NCBI GenBank assembly: GCA_023663235.1
Contig: JAMPHW010000003.1
Coordinates: forward strand, 40,635-82,373
DNA: 41,739 nt
Direction: 5' to 3'
Origin: Ruminococcus sp.
GTDB lineage: Bacteria > Bacillota_I > Bacilli_A > RF39 > UBA660
This document shows positions 22,719 through 31,170 of this stretch, piece by piece (the stretch's first letter is position 1; each line of letters begins with the position of its first letter). The notes below the pieces were generated by a model. It was not told the origin of the DNA, searched no databases, and saw only the letters and a program-made list of their open reading frames with translations. The position numbers and the translations under genes were made by a program.

Positions 22719-23390
22719 TTATTTTGCTAAAGATATTTCATAACTATTAGCTATAAAACAATAAATATCATTTATATCTATACTACCATCAAGTTTAAGG
22801 GTTATCCAGTGATTTTTATTCATGTGATAGCCTTTAAAAATTTTCTTATTATCTATTATGTTATCTATCTTTTCTTTAGGGTATCTTAGAACTAAGATAT
22901 CTATTAGTTGATTGGAATTAAGACCTAATTTAGACTCATTTAAAACCATTAATATTCCGTACCACTTATTATTTTTTTTATTACGCCATATAGCATTATT
23001 AGGAAACTTCTCCCATAAATATTCTAAATCATCATGATATTTTTCTTTTATATGTTTAATTAAGTCTCCTGCTTGTTTACTTTTAAAAATATGAGGAGTT
23101 GTGCATTTATCTATGATATCATTTAAAACGGTTTCATACTCTTCTTTTATTTTACCAACAAAATCACCAGTTATATCTTTAACGTCAACTGATAAATACT
23201 CATCATTTGTATTTAAATCAATTACTTTGGAAGTTTGTTTTTCAGGAGATATTTCAACAATAACTTTGAAATTATTATCTTTGATGAAGGTTTCATAAAG
23301 ATAGCTATTATTATTTTTAGTAAAGCCATAGGATATAAGTTTATCATAATCCAATATTTTATTTTCTAAACTTTTACTTAAATTACGCAT
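22719..23390 (-). CDS. MmcQ/YjbR-family protein with an extra N-terminal domain
   Basis: A 223-residue cytoplasmic protein. The C-terminal part (about 110-220) has the MmcQ/YjbR (CyaY-like) signatures: PNNAIWRNKKNNKWYGILM, ...LVLRYPKE, IFKGYHMNKNHWITLKLDGS. The N-terminal 100 residues (SYGFTKNNNSYLY..., EISPEKQTSKVID) form a separate alpha/beta domain seen in longer family members. The family has a double-wing DNA-binding-like fold but no proven function. Confidence 0.8.
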   Translation of the reverse strand: MRNLSKSLENKILDYDKLISYGFTKNNNSYLYETFIKDNNFKVIVEISPEKQTSKVIDLNTNDEYLSVDVKDITGDFVGKIKEEYETVLNDIIDKCTTPHIFKSKQAGDLIKHIKEKYHDDLEYLWEKFPNNAIWRNKKNNKWYGILMVLNESKLGLNSNQLIDILVLRYPKEKIDNIIDNKKIFKGYHMNKNHWITLKLDGSIDINDIYCFIANSYEISLAK

Positions 23391-23424
23391 GTTAACTCCC
23401 TTCTTTTAAATAAATTATACCATG

Positions 23425-23453
23425 AAAAAAGATAGCATTACTAGTTATCTTTT
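23425..23453 (-). terminator. Terminator of the XRE regulator at 23441
   Basis: AAAAGATA / TATCTTTT around an 11-base loop, followed by more T on the minus strand; it overlaps the stop codon. Confidence 0.55.
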
Positions 23454-24136
23454 AAAATATTGTGATTTAAATCAAGTTTTATTAAAATCTCGTAAGCATT
23501 AGTACACTCTTTTTTAGAAAGTTTAGTTTCCCTCATAAGATAATTAATAGCTTCTTCTTTATTTTTGAATTCTTTTAATATTTTCTTAGTTTCTTTAAAA
23601 CTCTTAAGAGCATTTTTAAAATCCGTAGATGATAAAGATAGTTTACTTTTATAGGCATTATTTTCGATGTAAGCCATAAGACGATTATTTTCTATTATGC
23701 CATAGATAAAACCTAAAATCATGAATAAATATTGTAAGTCATTATCTTTAACAAAGCCTAAAATAATAAAAAAGACAATTATTAGCATTACAATAGTTAA
23801 TTCTAAAAAATGTTCATTTTCCCACTTCTTTTTAAAATAATCTATTCTTTCTTTTAAAGTAAAAACATTATTTTCTAAAGCATTTAAAAGATTATTATCC
23901 GCTATTTCCTTATATTTATTATCAGGTATTTCTTCGCCACTAAAAAGTTCATTTAAAGTAATATTTAATATCTCACATAATTTAGGCATTAAAGAAGCAT
24001 CAGGAAGATTTAGACCTCTTTCCCATTTACTTACAGCATTCTTACTAACATTTAATTTTTCGGCTAGTTGTTCTTGAGTTAGATTTCCTTTTTTACGATT
24101 TTTAGAAATAAACTTTCCTATTTTTTCTTGGTTCAT
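23441..24136 (-). CDS. XRE regulator with two membrane helices
   Basis: A 231-residue protein with a Cro/C1-type HTH at about 6-62 (LTQEQLAEKLNVSKNAVSKWERG), a linker, two adjacent membrane helices (about 112-128 and 133-145) and a C-terminal cytoplasmic helical domain (about 160-231). With an even number of helices the C-terminus should stay inside, unlike the other three membrane XRE proteins in the window. It starts behind GAGGA. Its target is unknown; the adjacent MmcQ gene is on the same strand. Confidence 0.8.
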   Translation of the reverse strand: MNQEKIGKFISKNRKKGNLTQEQLAEKLNVSKNAVSKWERGLNLPDASLMPKLCEILNITLNELFSGEEIPDNKYKEIADNNLLNALENNVFTLKERIDYFKKKWENEHFLELTIVMLIIVFFIILGFVKDNDLQYLFMILGFIYGIIENNRLMAYIENNAYKSKLSLSSTDFKNALKSFKETKKILKEFKNKEEAINYLMRETKLSKKECTNAYEILIKLDLNHNILKDN

Positions 24137-24238
24137 AATATTCCTCTTTTCAGAATTATATTAGCATTTTATGTTTAGAATATAAACATACTTAAAGTTT
24201 ACTTTGTATTTTATTAGTTATTATTTATAAACTAATTA

Positions 24239-24757
24239 TTATATATTTTTTATATAATTTAATATTTTAGCTGTTAATGGTTTAAAGATTAAATATATTA
24301 TATATCCAATAATTCCTCCTAGAACATTAGTTATTAAATCAGTTATATCTGACGATCTAAATCCATTTATTAAAGGTTGTAATAATTCGATACTTAAACT
24401 TAATATAAAAGTACAAAATATGACTTTAAGTAGTCTTTTATTTTCTTTTTTTATTAGAGGTAGTAAAAAGCCAAAAGGAATGGTCATTATAATATTTAAA
24501 CCTATTTGTCTTAGAAAGTCCCCTCTACCTAAAGTTACATCAACGAAAGGCTCTAAATTCATTGGTGTATATGGATGATTAAACATAAAAGGTAAAGATG
24601 TAAATATAGGCATTAAAGTAAAATATAAGACAAAAGATAAGTATATATACATTGTAGTATTTATAAATAATACATCTTTTCCTTTTGCTTTCCATTTCTT
24701 ATAAAATATTAAAATATATATAATTATTAAAATAATAAAATCTACTATTTCTTTCAT
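24239..24757 (-). CDS. VanZ-like membrane protein
   Basis: A 172-residue protein with four or five membrane helices and the VanZ pattern: N-terminal helix, LYFTLMPIF, MNLEPF, NIIMTIPFGFLLPL, ..SIELLQPLI....SDITDLITNVLGGIIGY. VanZ-family proteins affect teicoplanin and lipoglycopeptide susceptibility in some bacteria, but most members have no known role, and no van cluster is present here. Confidence 0.88.
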   Translation of the reverse strand: MKEIVDFIILIIIYILIFYKKWKAKGKDVLFINTTMYIYLSFVLYFTLMPIFTSLPFMFNHPYTPMNLEPFVDVTLGRGDFLRQIGLNIIMTIPFGFLLPLIKKENKRLLKVIFCTFILSLSIELLQPLINGFRSSDITDLITNVLGGIIGYIIYLIFKPLTAKILNYIKNI

Positions 24758-24823
24758 AATCTCTCCATTACTTATTTTTATCCATAATTTTTTAGTTTGC
24801 TATTATGTAAACAATTATAACAT

Positions 24824-24850
24824 AAAAAACAGATAATATTAACTATCTGT
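24824..24850 (-). terminator. Terminator of the flavin reductase gene
   Basis: ACAGATA / TATCTGT with an 8-base loop followed by TTTTT on the minus strand, shortly after the stop at 24865. Confidence 0.65.
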
Positions 24851-24864
24851 CTATAATTTAATTA

Positions 24865-25419
24865 TTACTTTTTAAGTTGCAAACCATCTTTAAAAGCATT
24901 TCCTACTCTTTCCGTTACTTTATAATATCCATGCGTATATGGATCAAATGCTATTGCGGAGACCTTAGAAATATCGACATTATCGCCATTCATAACATTT
25001 TCATCAACTGACGTATTAACAACTTTCCCTATAACTCCACATTCGCCATATTCAATAAATTCACATTCCAAACATATAGGAAATTCGTTAATAATTGGAG
25101 CATCAACAAATTCTCCTTTTGTAGCAGTTAGGCCACTATTTGCAAATTTATTGGGTGTATTATTTCCTGATACAACGCCAAAATAATCAGCTTCTACAAC
25201 ATGATTACTATCAGCTATACTAACGGTAAAGGCTTTCCTCTCTTTAATATTTTTAACAGTTTTATGAGTTTCTGTTAAATTAAGAATTACTTGATTTCTT
25301 TCTAGCATCGTTCCCCAAGCTGCATTCATTACATTAACGCTTCCATCTTCGTTATAAGTTGCAATCATTAATACTGGCATTGGAAATATTGCCTCAGTAA
25401 CTTTAATATTTTTTCTCAT
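24865..25419 (-). CDS. Flavin reductase-like FMN-binding protein (flavoredoxin type)
   Basis: A 184-residue split-barrel flavoprotein: FPMPVLMIATYNEDGSVNVM, AAWGT, NLTETHKTVKNI and the DYFGVVSGNNTPNKF segment are the FMN-binding features of the flavin reductase/flavoredoxin family. It would use NAD(P)H or act as an electron carrier. It is divergent from an HxlR regulator with 91 bases between, the usual set-up where the regulator controls the flavoprotein in response to electrophile or redox stress. Confidence 0.88.
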   Translation of the reverse strand: MRKNIKVTEAIFPMPVLMIATYNEDGSVNVMNAAWGTMLERNQVILNLTETHKTVKNIKERKAFTVSIADSNHVVEADYFGVVSGNNTPNKFANSGLTATKGEFVDAPIINEFPICLECEFIEYGECGVIGKVVNTSVDENVMNGDNVDISKVSAIAFDPYTHGYYKVTERVGNAFKDGLQLKK

Positions 25420-25510
25420 ATAAAATTATCCTTTCTTTAAAATAATTTACATATATATTATATCGTAGCATAATAATTTTTTATAGTACTTACTTAAAGG
25501 AGAGTGTGAA

Positions 25511-25843
25511 ATGAAAAAGTGTATAAAATCGAATATAAATTTTGAAGAAACAGGATTTGCTTATAGTATGTCATTAATATCAGGCAAATATAAATTACCA
25601 ATTCTTTATTCTTTAGCATCTTATAGAACATTTAGATATAACGAACTTAAAAGATTTCTTAATCCTATTTCTTTTAAAACTTTAACTTCTAATTTAAAAG
25701 AGCTAGAAGAATGTAGATTAATTATAAGAAAAGAATATCAAGAAATTCCCCCTAAAGTTGAATATTATCTTTCAGATAAAGGAAAATCTCTGATGCCTAT
25801 TTTGGATGAGCTATGTGAGTGGGGAGAAAAAAACAAACCATAA
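25511..25843 (+). CDS. HxlR-family winged-helix regulator
   Basis: A 110-residue protein with the HxlR fold: GKYKLPILYSLASYRTFRYNELKRFL, ISFKTLTSNLKELEECRLI and the wing YQEIPPKVEYYLSDKGKSL. It keeps an N-terminal Cys (Cys 4), the residue used by relatives such as YodB and QsrR to sense quinones or diamide. It reads away from the flavin reductase gene. The shared 91-base gap (25420-25510) must hold both promoters and the operator; no clear YodB-type palindrome is seen there. Confidence 0.87.
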   Translation: MKKCIKSNINFEETGFAYSMSLISGKYKLPILYSLASYRTFRYNELKRFLNPISFKTLTSNLKELEECRLIIRKEYQEIPPKVEYYLSDKGKSLMPILDELCEWGEKNKP

Positions 25844-25873
25844 ATATGATCTGCTTGTTAAATTATATTTGTT

Positions 25874-26584
25874 CTATTTACAATAATCTATTAATTCGTT
25901 GATAGTAGGATTGCTATTTTTACTAATAACCCAATATTCATCTTTTTTATCAAAGTTACACCTATATACATCATAAAATGGGGTATCATAATAAATAACA
26001 TTACCTGTTGTAGTTGTTGTGATTCTAAACATTGGTGCTTCACTATTATATTTTACATTTATATAATCAGTAAAAAGTAAAATTGCCATTGCTCCAACAA
26101 AAATTAGTATTAATAGTGATAAGCGCTTGTACCATTTAATTTGTCTTAATAGTTTTGAAATACCAATCATGAATATTATTATTCCAAATACCGAATAAAC
26201 AGAACCCCAACTACTTTCACTTGGAAAAATCATAATGGCTGACAATGATATAAAGAGTCCAAATATAATTAGAATTAAAGAAATGAACTCTTTATACTTA
26301 TTTAATTTATGGGTAGAATAATCAATTGTATTAACAATATTTTCTTCAAATTTTTCTTGATATTCCTGTTTACTTAACTTTTCACCACTTAATAATTCGT
26401 TGATTGTAATATCAAGTATTTGACATAGTGGCTTAAATAAAGATAAGTCAGGCATATTCTTCCCATTTTCCCAATTACTGACTGAGCGGTCAGTTACACC
26501 TAATTGTTCTGCCAATTCTGACTGGGTTATCTTTTTATTTCTTCGACACTCAGCAATAAATTTTCCAATATTCTCTTGATTCAT
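25874..26584 (-). CDS. XRE regulator with three membrane helices and external C-terminus
   Basis: A 236-residue protein: Cro/C1-type HTH at about 6-62 (ITQSELAEQLGVTDRSVSNWENG), then three membrane helices (about 99-117, 125-145, 153-172). This puts the last 65 residues outside. That tail has two cysteines, C209 and the penultimate C235. It converges with the HxlR gene at a distance of 30 bases. It resembles the other membrane XRE proteins here in plan; target unknown. Confidence 0.8.
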   Translation of the reverse strand: MNQENIGKFIAECRRNKKITQSELAEQLGVTDRSVSNWENGKNMPDLSLFKPLCQILDITINELLSGEKLSKQEYQEKFEENIVNTIDYSTHKLNKYKEFISLILIIFGLFISLSAIMIFPSESSWGSVYSVFGIIIFMIGISKLLRQIKWYKRLSLLILIFVGAMAILLFTDYINVKYNSEAPMFRITTTTTGNVIYYDTPFYDVYRCNFDKKDEYWVISKNSNPTINELIDYCK

Positions 26585-26638
26585 AATTTTTCTCTCCTTT
26601 CACATTAATTTTATAATGTAAAAGCTCTTTTGAACACG

Positions 26639-26660
26639 AAATAAAACTTGAGTTTTATTT
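26639..26660 (-). terminator. Terminator between tag and the XRE gene
   Basis: A perfect 9-bp AT-rich stem AAATAAAAC / GTTTTATTT with a TTGA loop lies just downstream of the tag stop codon on the minus strand. The T-run is short, so it may work mainly for the plus strand. Confidence 0.4.
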
Positions 26661-26673
26661 TTTATTCATTAAG

Positions 26674-27234
26674 TCATTTATTATAAAAATCACAATTTAG
26701 TTCATGATCATTTATTATACCTATGGCTTGCAAATAAGAATATATTATAGTTGAACCTACAAACTTCATTCCTCTTTTTTTTAAATCTTTGGAAACTTCA
26801 TCAGATAATAAAGATGTGGTTTTAAAATTATCATCTATATTCTTTATAATTTCACCTTTTGAAAATGCCCATATATAGTTAGAAAAACTTCCAAACTCTT
26901 CTTGGATTTTAATAAATATTTGGGCATTGGTAATAGCTGCTTTTATTTTTAGTTTATTTCTTATGATATCTTGATTATTTAAAAGCTCTTCTATCTTCTT
27001 TTCATTATATTTACTTATTTTATTATAAGCAAAATTGTCAAAAGCTTTTTTAAAAGCCATTCTTTTATTTAAAACGCATTCCCATGATAAACCCGCTTGA
27101 AAAGATTCTAATAATAAAAGTTCAAACATATAGCTATCATCATAGTGGGGTATTCCCCATTCATTATCATGATAATCAATATATAGTGGATTTTCTAAAT
27201 TTACCCATTTACATCTTCTTTTTTCTTGTTTCAT
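26674..27234 (-). CDS. tag: DNA-3-methyladenine glycosylase I
   Basis: A 186-residue TagA-family glycosylase that removes 3-methyladenine. It has the N-terminal CKWVN...Y..YHDNEWGIP motif with the zinc-binding Cys and His, FELLLLESFQAGLSWECVLNKR with the catalytic Glu, and the C-terminal GFVGS-like (MKFVGSTI) and NDHELNC segment giving the other zinc ligands. Length matches E. coli Tag (187). It belongs to a block of alkylation-repair genes with two methyltransferases just upstream. Confidence 0.94.
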   Translation of the reverse strand: MKQEKRRCKWVNLENPLYIDYHDNEWGIPHYDDSYMFELLLLESFQAGLSWECVLNKRMAFKKAFDNFAYNKISKYNEKKIEELLNNQDIIRNKLKIKAAITNAQIFIKIQEEFGSFSNYIWAFSKGEIIKNIDDNFKTTSLLSDEVSKDLKKRGMKFVGSTIIYSYLQAIGIINDHELNCDFYNK

Positions 27235-27341
27235 TATAAAAATTATCCTTTCTTTAAAGAGTCATTTTACATATTATTTATTCCTTTAATATAGTTTGTT
27301 ATCAAACAGATGTTATTTTTTAATATAAATCTATTATTGCT

Positions 27342-27644
27342 TTATATTCTCCATTTATGTTTTTTTAAGTCAATACAAGATTCATTTTTAAAAGTTACAC
27401 CTTCATTTAATAATAGTTGTTTTTGTTCTATAAAATGTGGAGCTATTCTGCCATTATAACTTACAACACGGTGACATGGATATTTACCATAAAATTCGGA
27501 CATACTAAGTATTTTTCCAATTAAGCGAGAGTTTTTAGGTTTATCTGCTAGTTCAGCAATTTGGCCATAAGTTGCAACATTTCCTTCAGGAATTTCATCA
27601 ACAATTGAAAGAACTAAATAAATTAAATCGTCATTAAGAGCCAT
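27342..27644 (-). CDS. Short MGMT-family (alkyltransferase) protein with PCHR site
   Basis: A 100-residue protein equal to the DNA-binding half of O6-methylguanine methyltransferases, with the arginine-finger region SRLIGKILS and the site Y-P-C57-H-R-V. Alkyltransferase-like (Atl) proteins of this size usually carry Trp in place of the Cys; here the Cys is kept, so it may be an active suicide repair protein or a regulator. Its ATG overlaps the stop of the full-length gene upstream (TAATG), so both are made together. Confidence 0.85.
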   Translation of the reverse strand: MALNDDLIYLVLSIVDEIPEGNVATYGQIAELADKPKNSRLIGKILSMSEFYGKYPCHRVVSYNGRIAPHFIEQKQLLLNEGVTFKNESCIDLKKHKWRI

Positions 27645-28177
27645 TATAAAGAAGTTCCCTTCTTAGGAATAAATAAATTCTGCATATCTACATTTTCATG
27701 CTTTAATAAATACTCTTTCCTTTTTATTCCACCAGCATATCCTGTTAGGCTACCACTAGTTCCGATTACGCGATGACATGGAACAATAATTGATATTTGA
27801 TTATGTCCTACAGCACCTCCAACCGCTTGGGCTGACATATGAGCTATACCTTTTTTATGAGCTAAAATTTTAGCTATTTCTCCATAAGTTAAAGTTTTAC
27901 CATAAGGTATAGAGGATAATATTTCCCATACTTCATTTTGAAAATCAGTTCCCGTGAAATGAAGAGGTAATTTAAAATTGGGTTCTTTACCACTAAAATA
28001 AATATCTAACCATTTTTTAGCATCTTTTAATACAGGTATATCCTTATCAATATTATCTTTATCTAAATTATAGGCAAAATACTTTTGATTAATAAACCAT
28101 AAGCCAGTTAAACCTTTTTCATCAGCTGCTATCATAATTTTACCTAGAGGAGATTTATAATTTGTTTTATACTGCAT
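27644..28177 (-). CDS. ogt: Methylated-DNA-protein-cysteine methyltransferase
   Basis: A 177-residue Ogt-type protein: N-terminal ribonuclease-H-like domain (about 1-75) and C-terminal methyltransferase domain with TYGEIAKIL, the helix AVGGAVGHN and the acceptor site I-V-P-C134-H-R-V-I-G, then SLTGYAGG. It removes alkyl groups from O6-guanine onto its cysteine. It is translated together with a short homologue, upstream of tag. Confidence 0.94.
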   Translation of the reverse strand: MQYKTNYKSPLGKIMIAADEKGLTGLWFINQKYFAYNLDKDNIDKDIPVLKDAKKWLDIYFSGKEPNFKLPLHFTGTDFQNEVWEILSSIPYGKTLTYGEIAKILAHKKGIAHMSAQAVGGAVGHNQISIIVPCHRVIGTSGSLTGYAGGIKRKEYLLKHENVDMQNLFIPKKGTSL

Positions 28178-28190
28178 ATATTACCTTTCT

Positions 28191-28213
28191 AAAAAAGAGT
28201 TTTTATAAACTCT
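28191..28213 (-). terminator. Terminator of serS
   Basis: AGAGTTT / AAACTCT with a 4-base loop and a run of six T on the minus strand, directly after serS and just ahead of the ogt ribosome site. Confidence 0.75.
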
Positions 28214-28222
28214 AATTTTATA

Positions 28223-29509
28223 TTATTTATTTAAGTTAATTACAGTTTTACCACCCATGTATGGTTGTAAAGTTTTAGGTATATTTATAGTACCATCTTG
28301 TTGATAATTATTTTCTATCATAGCAATTAAGCCTCTTGGAGATGCAACAACAGTATTATTAAGAGTTGCAACATAATAAGTTCCTTTGTCTCCTTTGGTT
28401 CTAATGCTTAATCTTCTTGCTTGAGCATCACCTAAAGTAGAACAAGATCCTACTTCAAAATATTTTTGTTGTCTAGGACTCCAAGCCTCAACATCACAAG
28501 ACTTAACTTTTAAATCGGCAAGATCGCCACTGCAACATTCAAGAGTTCTTACAGGAACATCTAAGCTTCTAAAGAATTCTACAGTGTAACTCCACATCTT
28601 GTTATACCATTCCATTGCTTCTTCTGGTTTACATAAAACAACCATTTCTTGTTTTTCAAATTGATGAACACGATATAAGCCTCTTTCTTCTAAACCGTGA
28701 GATCCAACTTCTTTTCTAAAACATGGAGAATAACTAGTCATAGTAATAGGAAGCTCATCTTCTTTAACGATTTGATCTTTAAATTTACCAATCATTGAAT
28801 GCTCTGAAGTTCCAATTAAGAATAAGTCTTCCCCTTCTATTTTATACATCATAGCATCCATTTCAGCAAAAGACATAACACCTGTTACAACATCACTTCT
28901 AATCATAAATGGTGGTACACAATAAGTAAAACCTTTATCAATCATAAAATCTCTAGCATAACTAATCATCGCAGAATGAAGTCTTGCTATATCGCCTGTT
29001 AAATAATAAAAGCCATTACCACTAGTTCTTCCAGCAGACTCTTTATCTAAACCATTTAAAACTTCACAAATATCAGCATGATAAGGAATTTCATAGTCAG
29101 GTACTACTGGTTCACCAAATTTTTCAATTTCGACATTTTCATTGGCATCTTTACCTATTGGAACACTATCATCAATTATTTGAGGTATTATCATCATTTT
29201 TTCTTTGATTTTAGCACTTAATTCGGCTTCTTTTTCTTCTAAACTTGCTATTTCCTCATTCATTTTAGCAATTTCTTCTTTTAAAACATTTGCTTCATCT
29301 ATTTTTTTATCACGCATTAAAAGTCCAATACTATCACTCTTTTTATTCTTTTCACTACGTAAATTATCAGCATTAGCCTTTGTTTCTCGATATTCTATAT
29401 CTAAATTATAAACTTCATCGACAATTGGTAATTTTTCATCTTGAAATTTCTTTTTAATATTTTCTTTAACTAATTCTTTATTTTCTCTTATTAATTTAAT
29501 ATCTATCAT
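28223..29509 (-). CDS. serS: Seryl-tRNA synthetase
   Basis: A 428-residue class II synthetase charging tRNA-Ser. It has the N-terminal coiled-coil arm (about 25-105) that grips the long variable arm of tRNA-Ser, and the catalytic motifs: GTSEHSMIGKFKDQI, SPCFRKEVGSHGLEERGLYRVHQF (motif 2 region) and LSIRTKGDKGTYYVATLNNTVVASPRGLIAMIE (motif 3 region), here given only by name and part. It is 14 bases after an unknown gene and both lie behind a serine T-box leader. Confidence 0.97.
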   Translation of the reverse strand: MIDIKLIRENKELVKENIKKKFQDEKLPIVDEVYNLDIEYRETKANADNLRSEKNKKSDSIGLLMRDKKIDEANVLKEEIAKMNEEIASLEEKEAELSAKIKEKMMIIPQIIDDSVPIGKDANENVEIEKFGEPVVPDYEIPYHADICEVLNGLDKESAGRTSGNGFYYLTGDIARLHSAMISYARDFMIDKGFTYCVPPFMIRSDVVTGVMSFAEMDAMMYKIEGEDLFLIGTSEHSMIGKFKDQIVKEDELPITMTSYSPCFRKEVGSHGLEERGLYRVHQFEKQEMVVLCKPEEAMEWYNKMWSYTVEFFRSLDVPVRTLECCSGDLADLKVKSCDVEAWSPRQQKYFEVGSCSTLGDAQARRLSIRTKGDKGTYYVATLNNTVVASPRGLIAMIENNYQQDGTINIPKTLQPYMGGKTVINLNK

Positions 29510-29523
29510 TTATATTCCTCTTT

Positions 29524-30003
29524 CTATAATTTAGGGCCATTAAGAAGGCTCTTTGCATTTGCTAAAAATTCTTCTACTTGATGATGTTCTATATCATCTA
29601 TGTAATTTGTATTTTTATCAAATAATCCTGGAGATATATTATCTAAAGGGTAAGAACCCATTATACTTTCATAGTTTGAAATCTGTCCTATACTTCCTAA
29701 CTCGCTTGGAAAGAAAACCGTAAAGTCAGGTTTCTCTTCAGTTAAATAATTGGGATTTCTAACAATATCGTAAATATTTAAATTGAAAATTACTATTACT
29801 CCATTAGTCACTAAGGCTGTATCAATATCTTCATGAAGTGTATCAGTAAAATCACACTTAATTGTAACTCTAGCAAACCTTTGGGACTTTTCTCTATGTT
29901 CCGCCAAATATTCAATATGGTAAACATGACTAGTTATAGGAATCTTCTCTATTTCACCATCAGGATATATTAATATTATCGCCATTTTTTCTAAATCATT
30001 CAT
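29524..30003 (-). CDS. Unknown protein co-transcribed with serS
   Basis: A 159-residue soluble protein with no signal or membrane helix and no cysteines apart from one (KCDFTD). It begins with an IILIYPDGEIEKIPI strand pair and ends with a helical EEFLANAKSLL tail. The family is not recognised. It is the first gene after the serine T-box, with a strong AAAGGAGG site, and serS follows 14 bases later, so it is made when charged tRNA-Ser is scarce. A role in serine supply or tRNA-Ser use is possible from context only. Confidence 0.7.
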   Translation of the reverse strand: MNDLEKMAIILIYPDGEIEKIPITSHVYHIEYLAEHREKSQRFARVTIKCDFTDTLHEDIDTALVTNGVIVIFNLNIYDIVRNPNYLTEEKPDFTVFFPSELGSIGQISNYESIMGSYPLDNISPGLFDKNTNYIDDIEHHQVEEFLANAKSLLNGPKL

Positions 30004-30021
30004 AAATTCCTCCTTTAAAAA

Positions 30022-30186
30022 TTAAAAACCGCAAAAATGCCTAAGGAGCAATTCTGCGGTACCATCCTTTATATTACTAGGTAGTTTTTTAACGTTTACT
30101 AAACGGGAAGTATTAATTCCACTAAAGAAGTAGATTTCTAATATTTTTTATATTCTTTTACACCATCCAAGAATTCTCTATTTTAA
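30022..30186 (-). promoter_or_regulatory. Serine-specific T-box riboswitch (leader of the serS operon)
   Basis: On the minus strand the leader holds a short Stem I closed by TAGAGAA / TTCTTTA, the candidate specifier TCT (Ser) at 30132-30134 followed by A as in known T-boxes, the T-box sequence AAGGATGGTACCGC (30056-30069), and a 13-bp terminator ACCGCA...TGCGGT with TTTTTAATT (30022-30060). Uncharged tRNA-Ser would favour the antiterminator and so expression of the unknown gene and serS. Confidence 0.9.
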
Positions 30187-30192
30187 ATAAAT

Positions 30193-30198
30193 ATTATA
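30193..30198 (-). promoter_or_regulatory. -10 box of the serS operon
   Basis: A perfect TATAAT on the minus strand about 7 bases ahead of the T-box leader. The -35 region is poor. Confidence 0.45.
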
Positions 30199-30269
30199 CT
30201 TATCTTCTTTTTTGCTTTACTTTTATAATATATCATAAAATATTTTTTAATTCAAGATTTAATTAATTT

Positions 30270-31160
30270 TTAGTAAGCTATTTTATAATCCATAATTCCA
30301 GATTCTATTATTGTTATACTATTTTGGTTATCATCTTTTATATTATAAATAATAGTATTACCATTTTCTTTTTTAGAATAAGAGAATATCTTTGATGAAA
30401 ATCTAGAATAAATATCTAACATTTTATTTTTAAAATCATTTGCATTTTGATATTCTTTCTTTGTTGCATCTTGGAGTAAATTATAAGCTTTATTATTATC
30501 ATAAATTAAAAGATTAAGAAACTCATTAAGATAACTTGTAAGTTTTGTTTCCTCACTAACATTAATATAAGAGAAATTAAAGCTATTACTTATTTCCTTT
30601 TGAGTAATATTATACTTTTTAGCATAGTCTTCAATATTTATGTTATTTTCTAAAGGCATTATAGTATAGTTTCTATTTGTTTCATCAACAGTAATTAAAT
30701 AATTAATATTCTCATAATAATTACTATTTTCGCCCATCATTTCATCATCTATTAAATAGCCATTAATAAAATAGTAAGTAGTTGTACTATTAGGATTATA
30801 ATAAATATTTTTAGCAGTAAAAGTTGTCATTTCATAATCGGATTTTATAATACTATAAATATTATTTGAAGTTATGGCTTTATCGTTAATATATTCATTA
30901 TCTAAAACGCTTAATAATTTAATTGTTTCATTATTACTAAGCATTAAATAATAATCATTAATAAGTTTTTGAAGTCCAAAATATTTACTTACATCATCTA
31001 GTCTTGTAATATCAGTTTTTATAGGATTCTCATTAATATTAGGCTTATTTGATTCTTTATCAGGACTTTTTAAGTTTTTACTTAAGAAAATAGCCAGACC
31101 AGCAATAAAAATTAAGATAAAACCAACAATAATTAAAACTTTCTTCTTATTCTTTTCCAT
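30270..31160 (-). CDS. Membrane protein with large external domain, partner of the hydrolase gene
   Basis: About 296 residues: a basic N-terminus, one membrane helix (about 8-26) and an external part of about 265 residues that looks like two similar alpha/beta halves (about 55-165 and 190-296), each opening with helices (YFGLQKLINDYYLMLSNNE; L.SYLNEFLNLLIYDNNKAY). This is reminiscent of NTF2-like pairs such as TcpC, but the match is only of shape. The ATG at 31160 is preferred for its AGGAG site; an upstream ATG at 31196 would overlap the hydrolase gene. It starts 10 bases after the 1,388-residue hydrolase and probably works with it. Confidence 0.65.
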   Translation of the reverse strand: MEKNKKKVLIIVGFILIFIAGLAIFLSKNLKSPDKESNKPNINENPIKTDITRLDDVSKYFGLQKLINDYYLMLSNNETIKLLSVLDNEYINDKAITSNNIYSIIKSDYEMTTFTAKNIYYNPNSTTTYYFINGYLIDDEMMGENSNYYENINYLITVDETNRNYTIMPLENNINIEDYAKKYNITQKEISNSFNFSYINVSEETKLTSYLNEFLNLLIYDNNKAYNLLQDATKKEYQNANDFKNKMLDIYSRFSSKIFSYSKKENGNTIIYNIKDDNQNSITIIESGIMDYKIAY

Positions 31161-31170
31161 ATTTATACTC

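Noticed and set aside
24239..24757. Glycopeptide-resistance cluster, because of the VanZ-like gene
   Set aside because: No vanH/A/X, vanR/S or related genes nearby; VanZ-type proteins are widespread alone.
25420..25510. YodB/HxlR operator palindrome between flavin reductase and regulator
   Set aside because: An AGTACT word is present, but no TACT-N7-AGTA or other convincing palindrome; the site cannot be placed.
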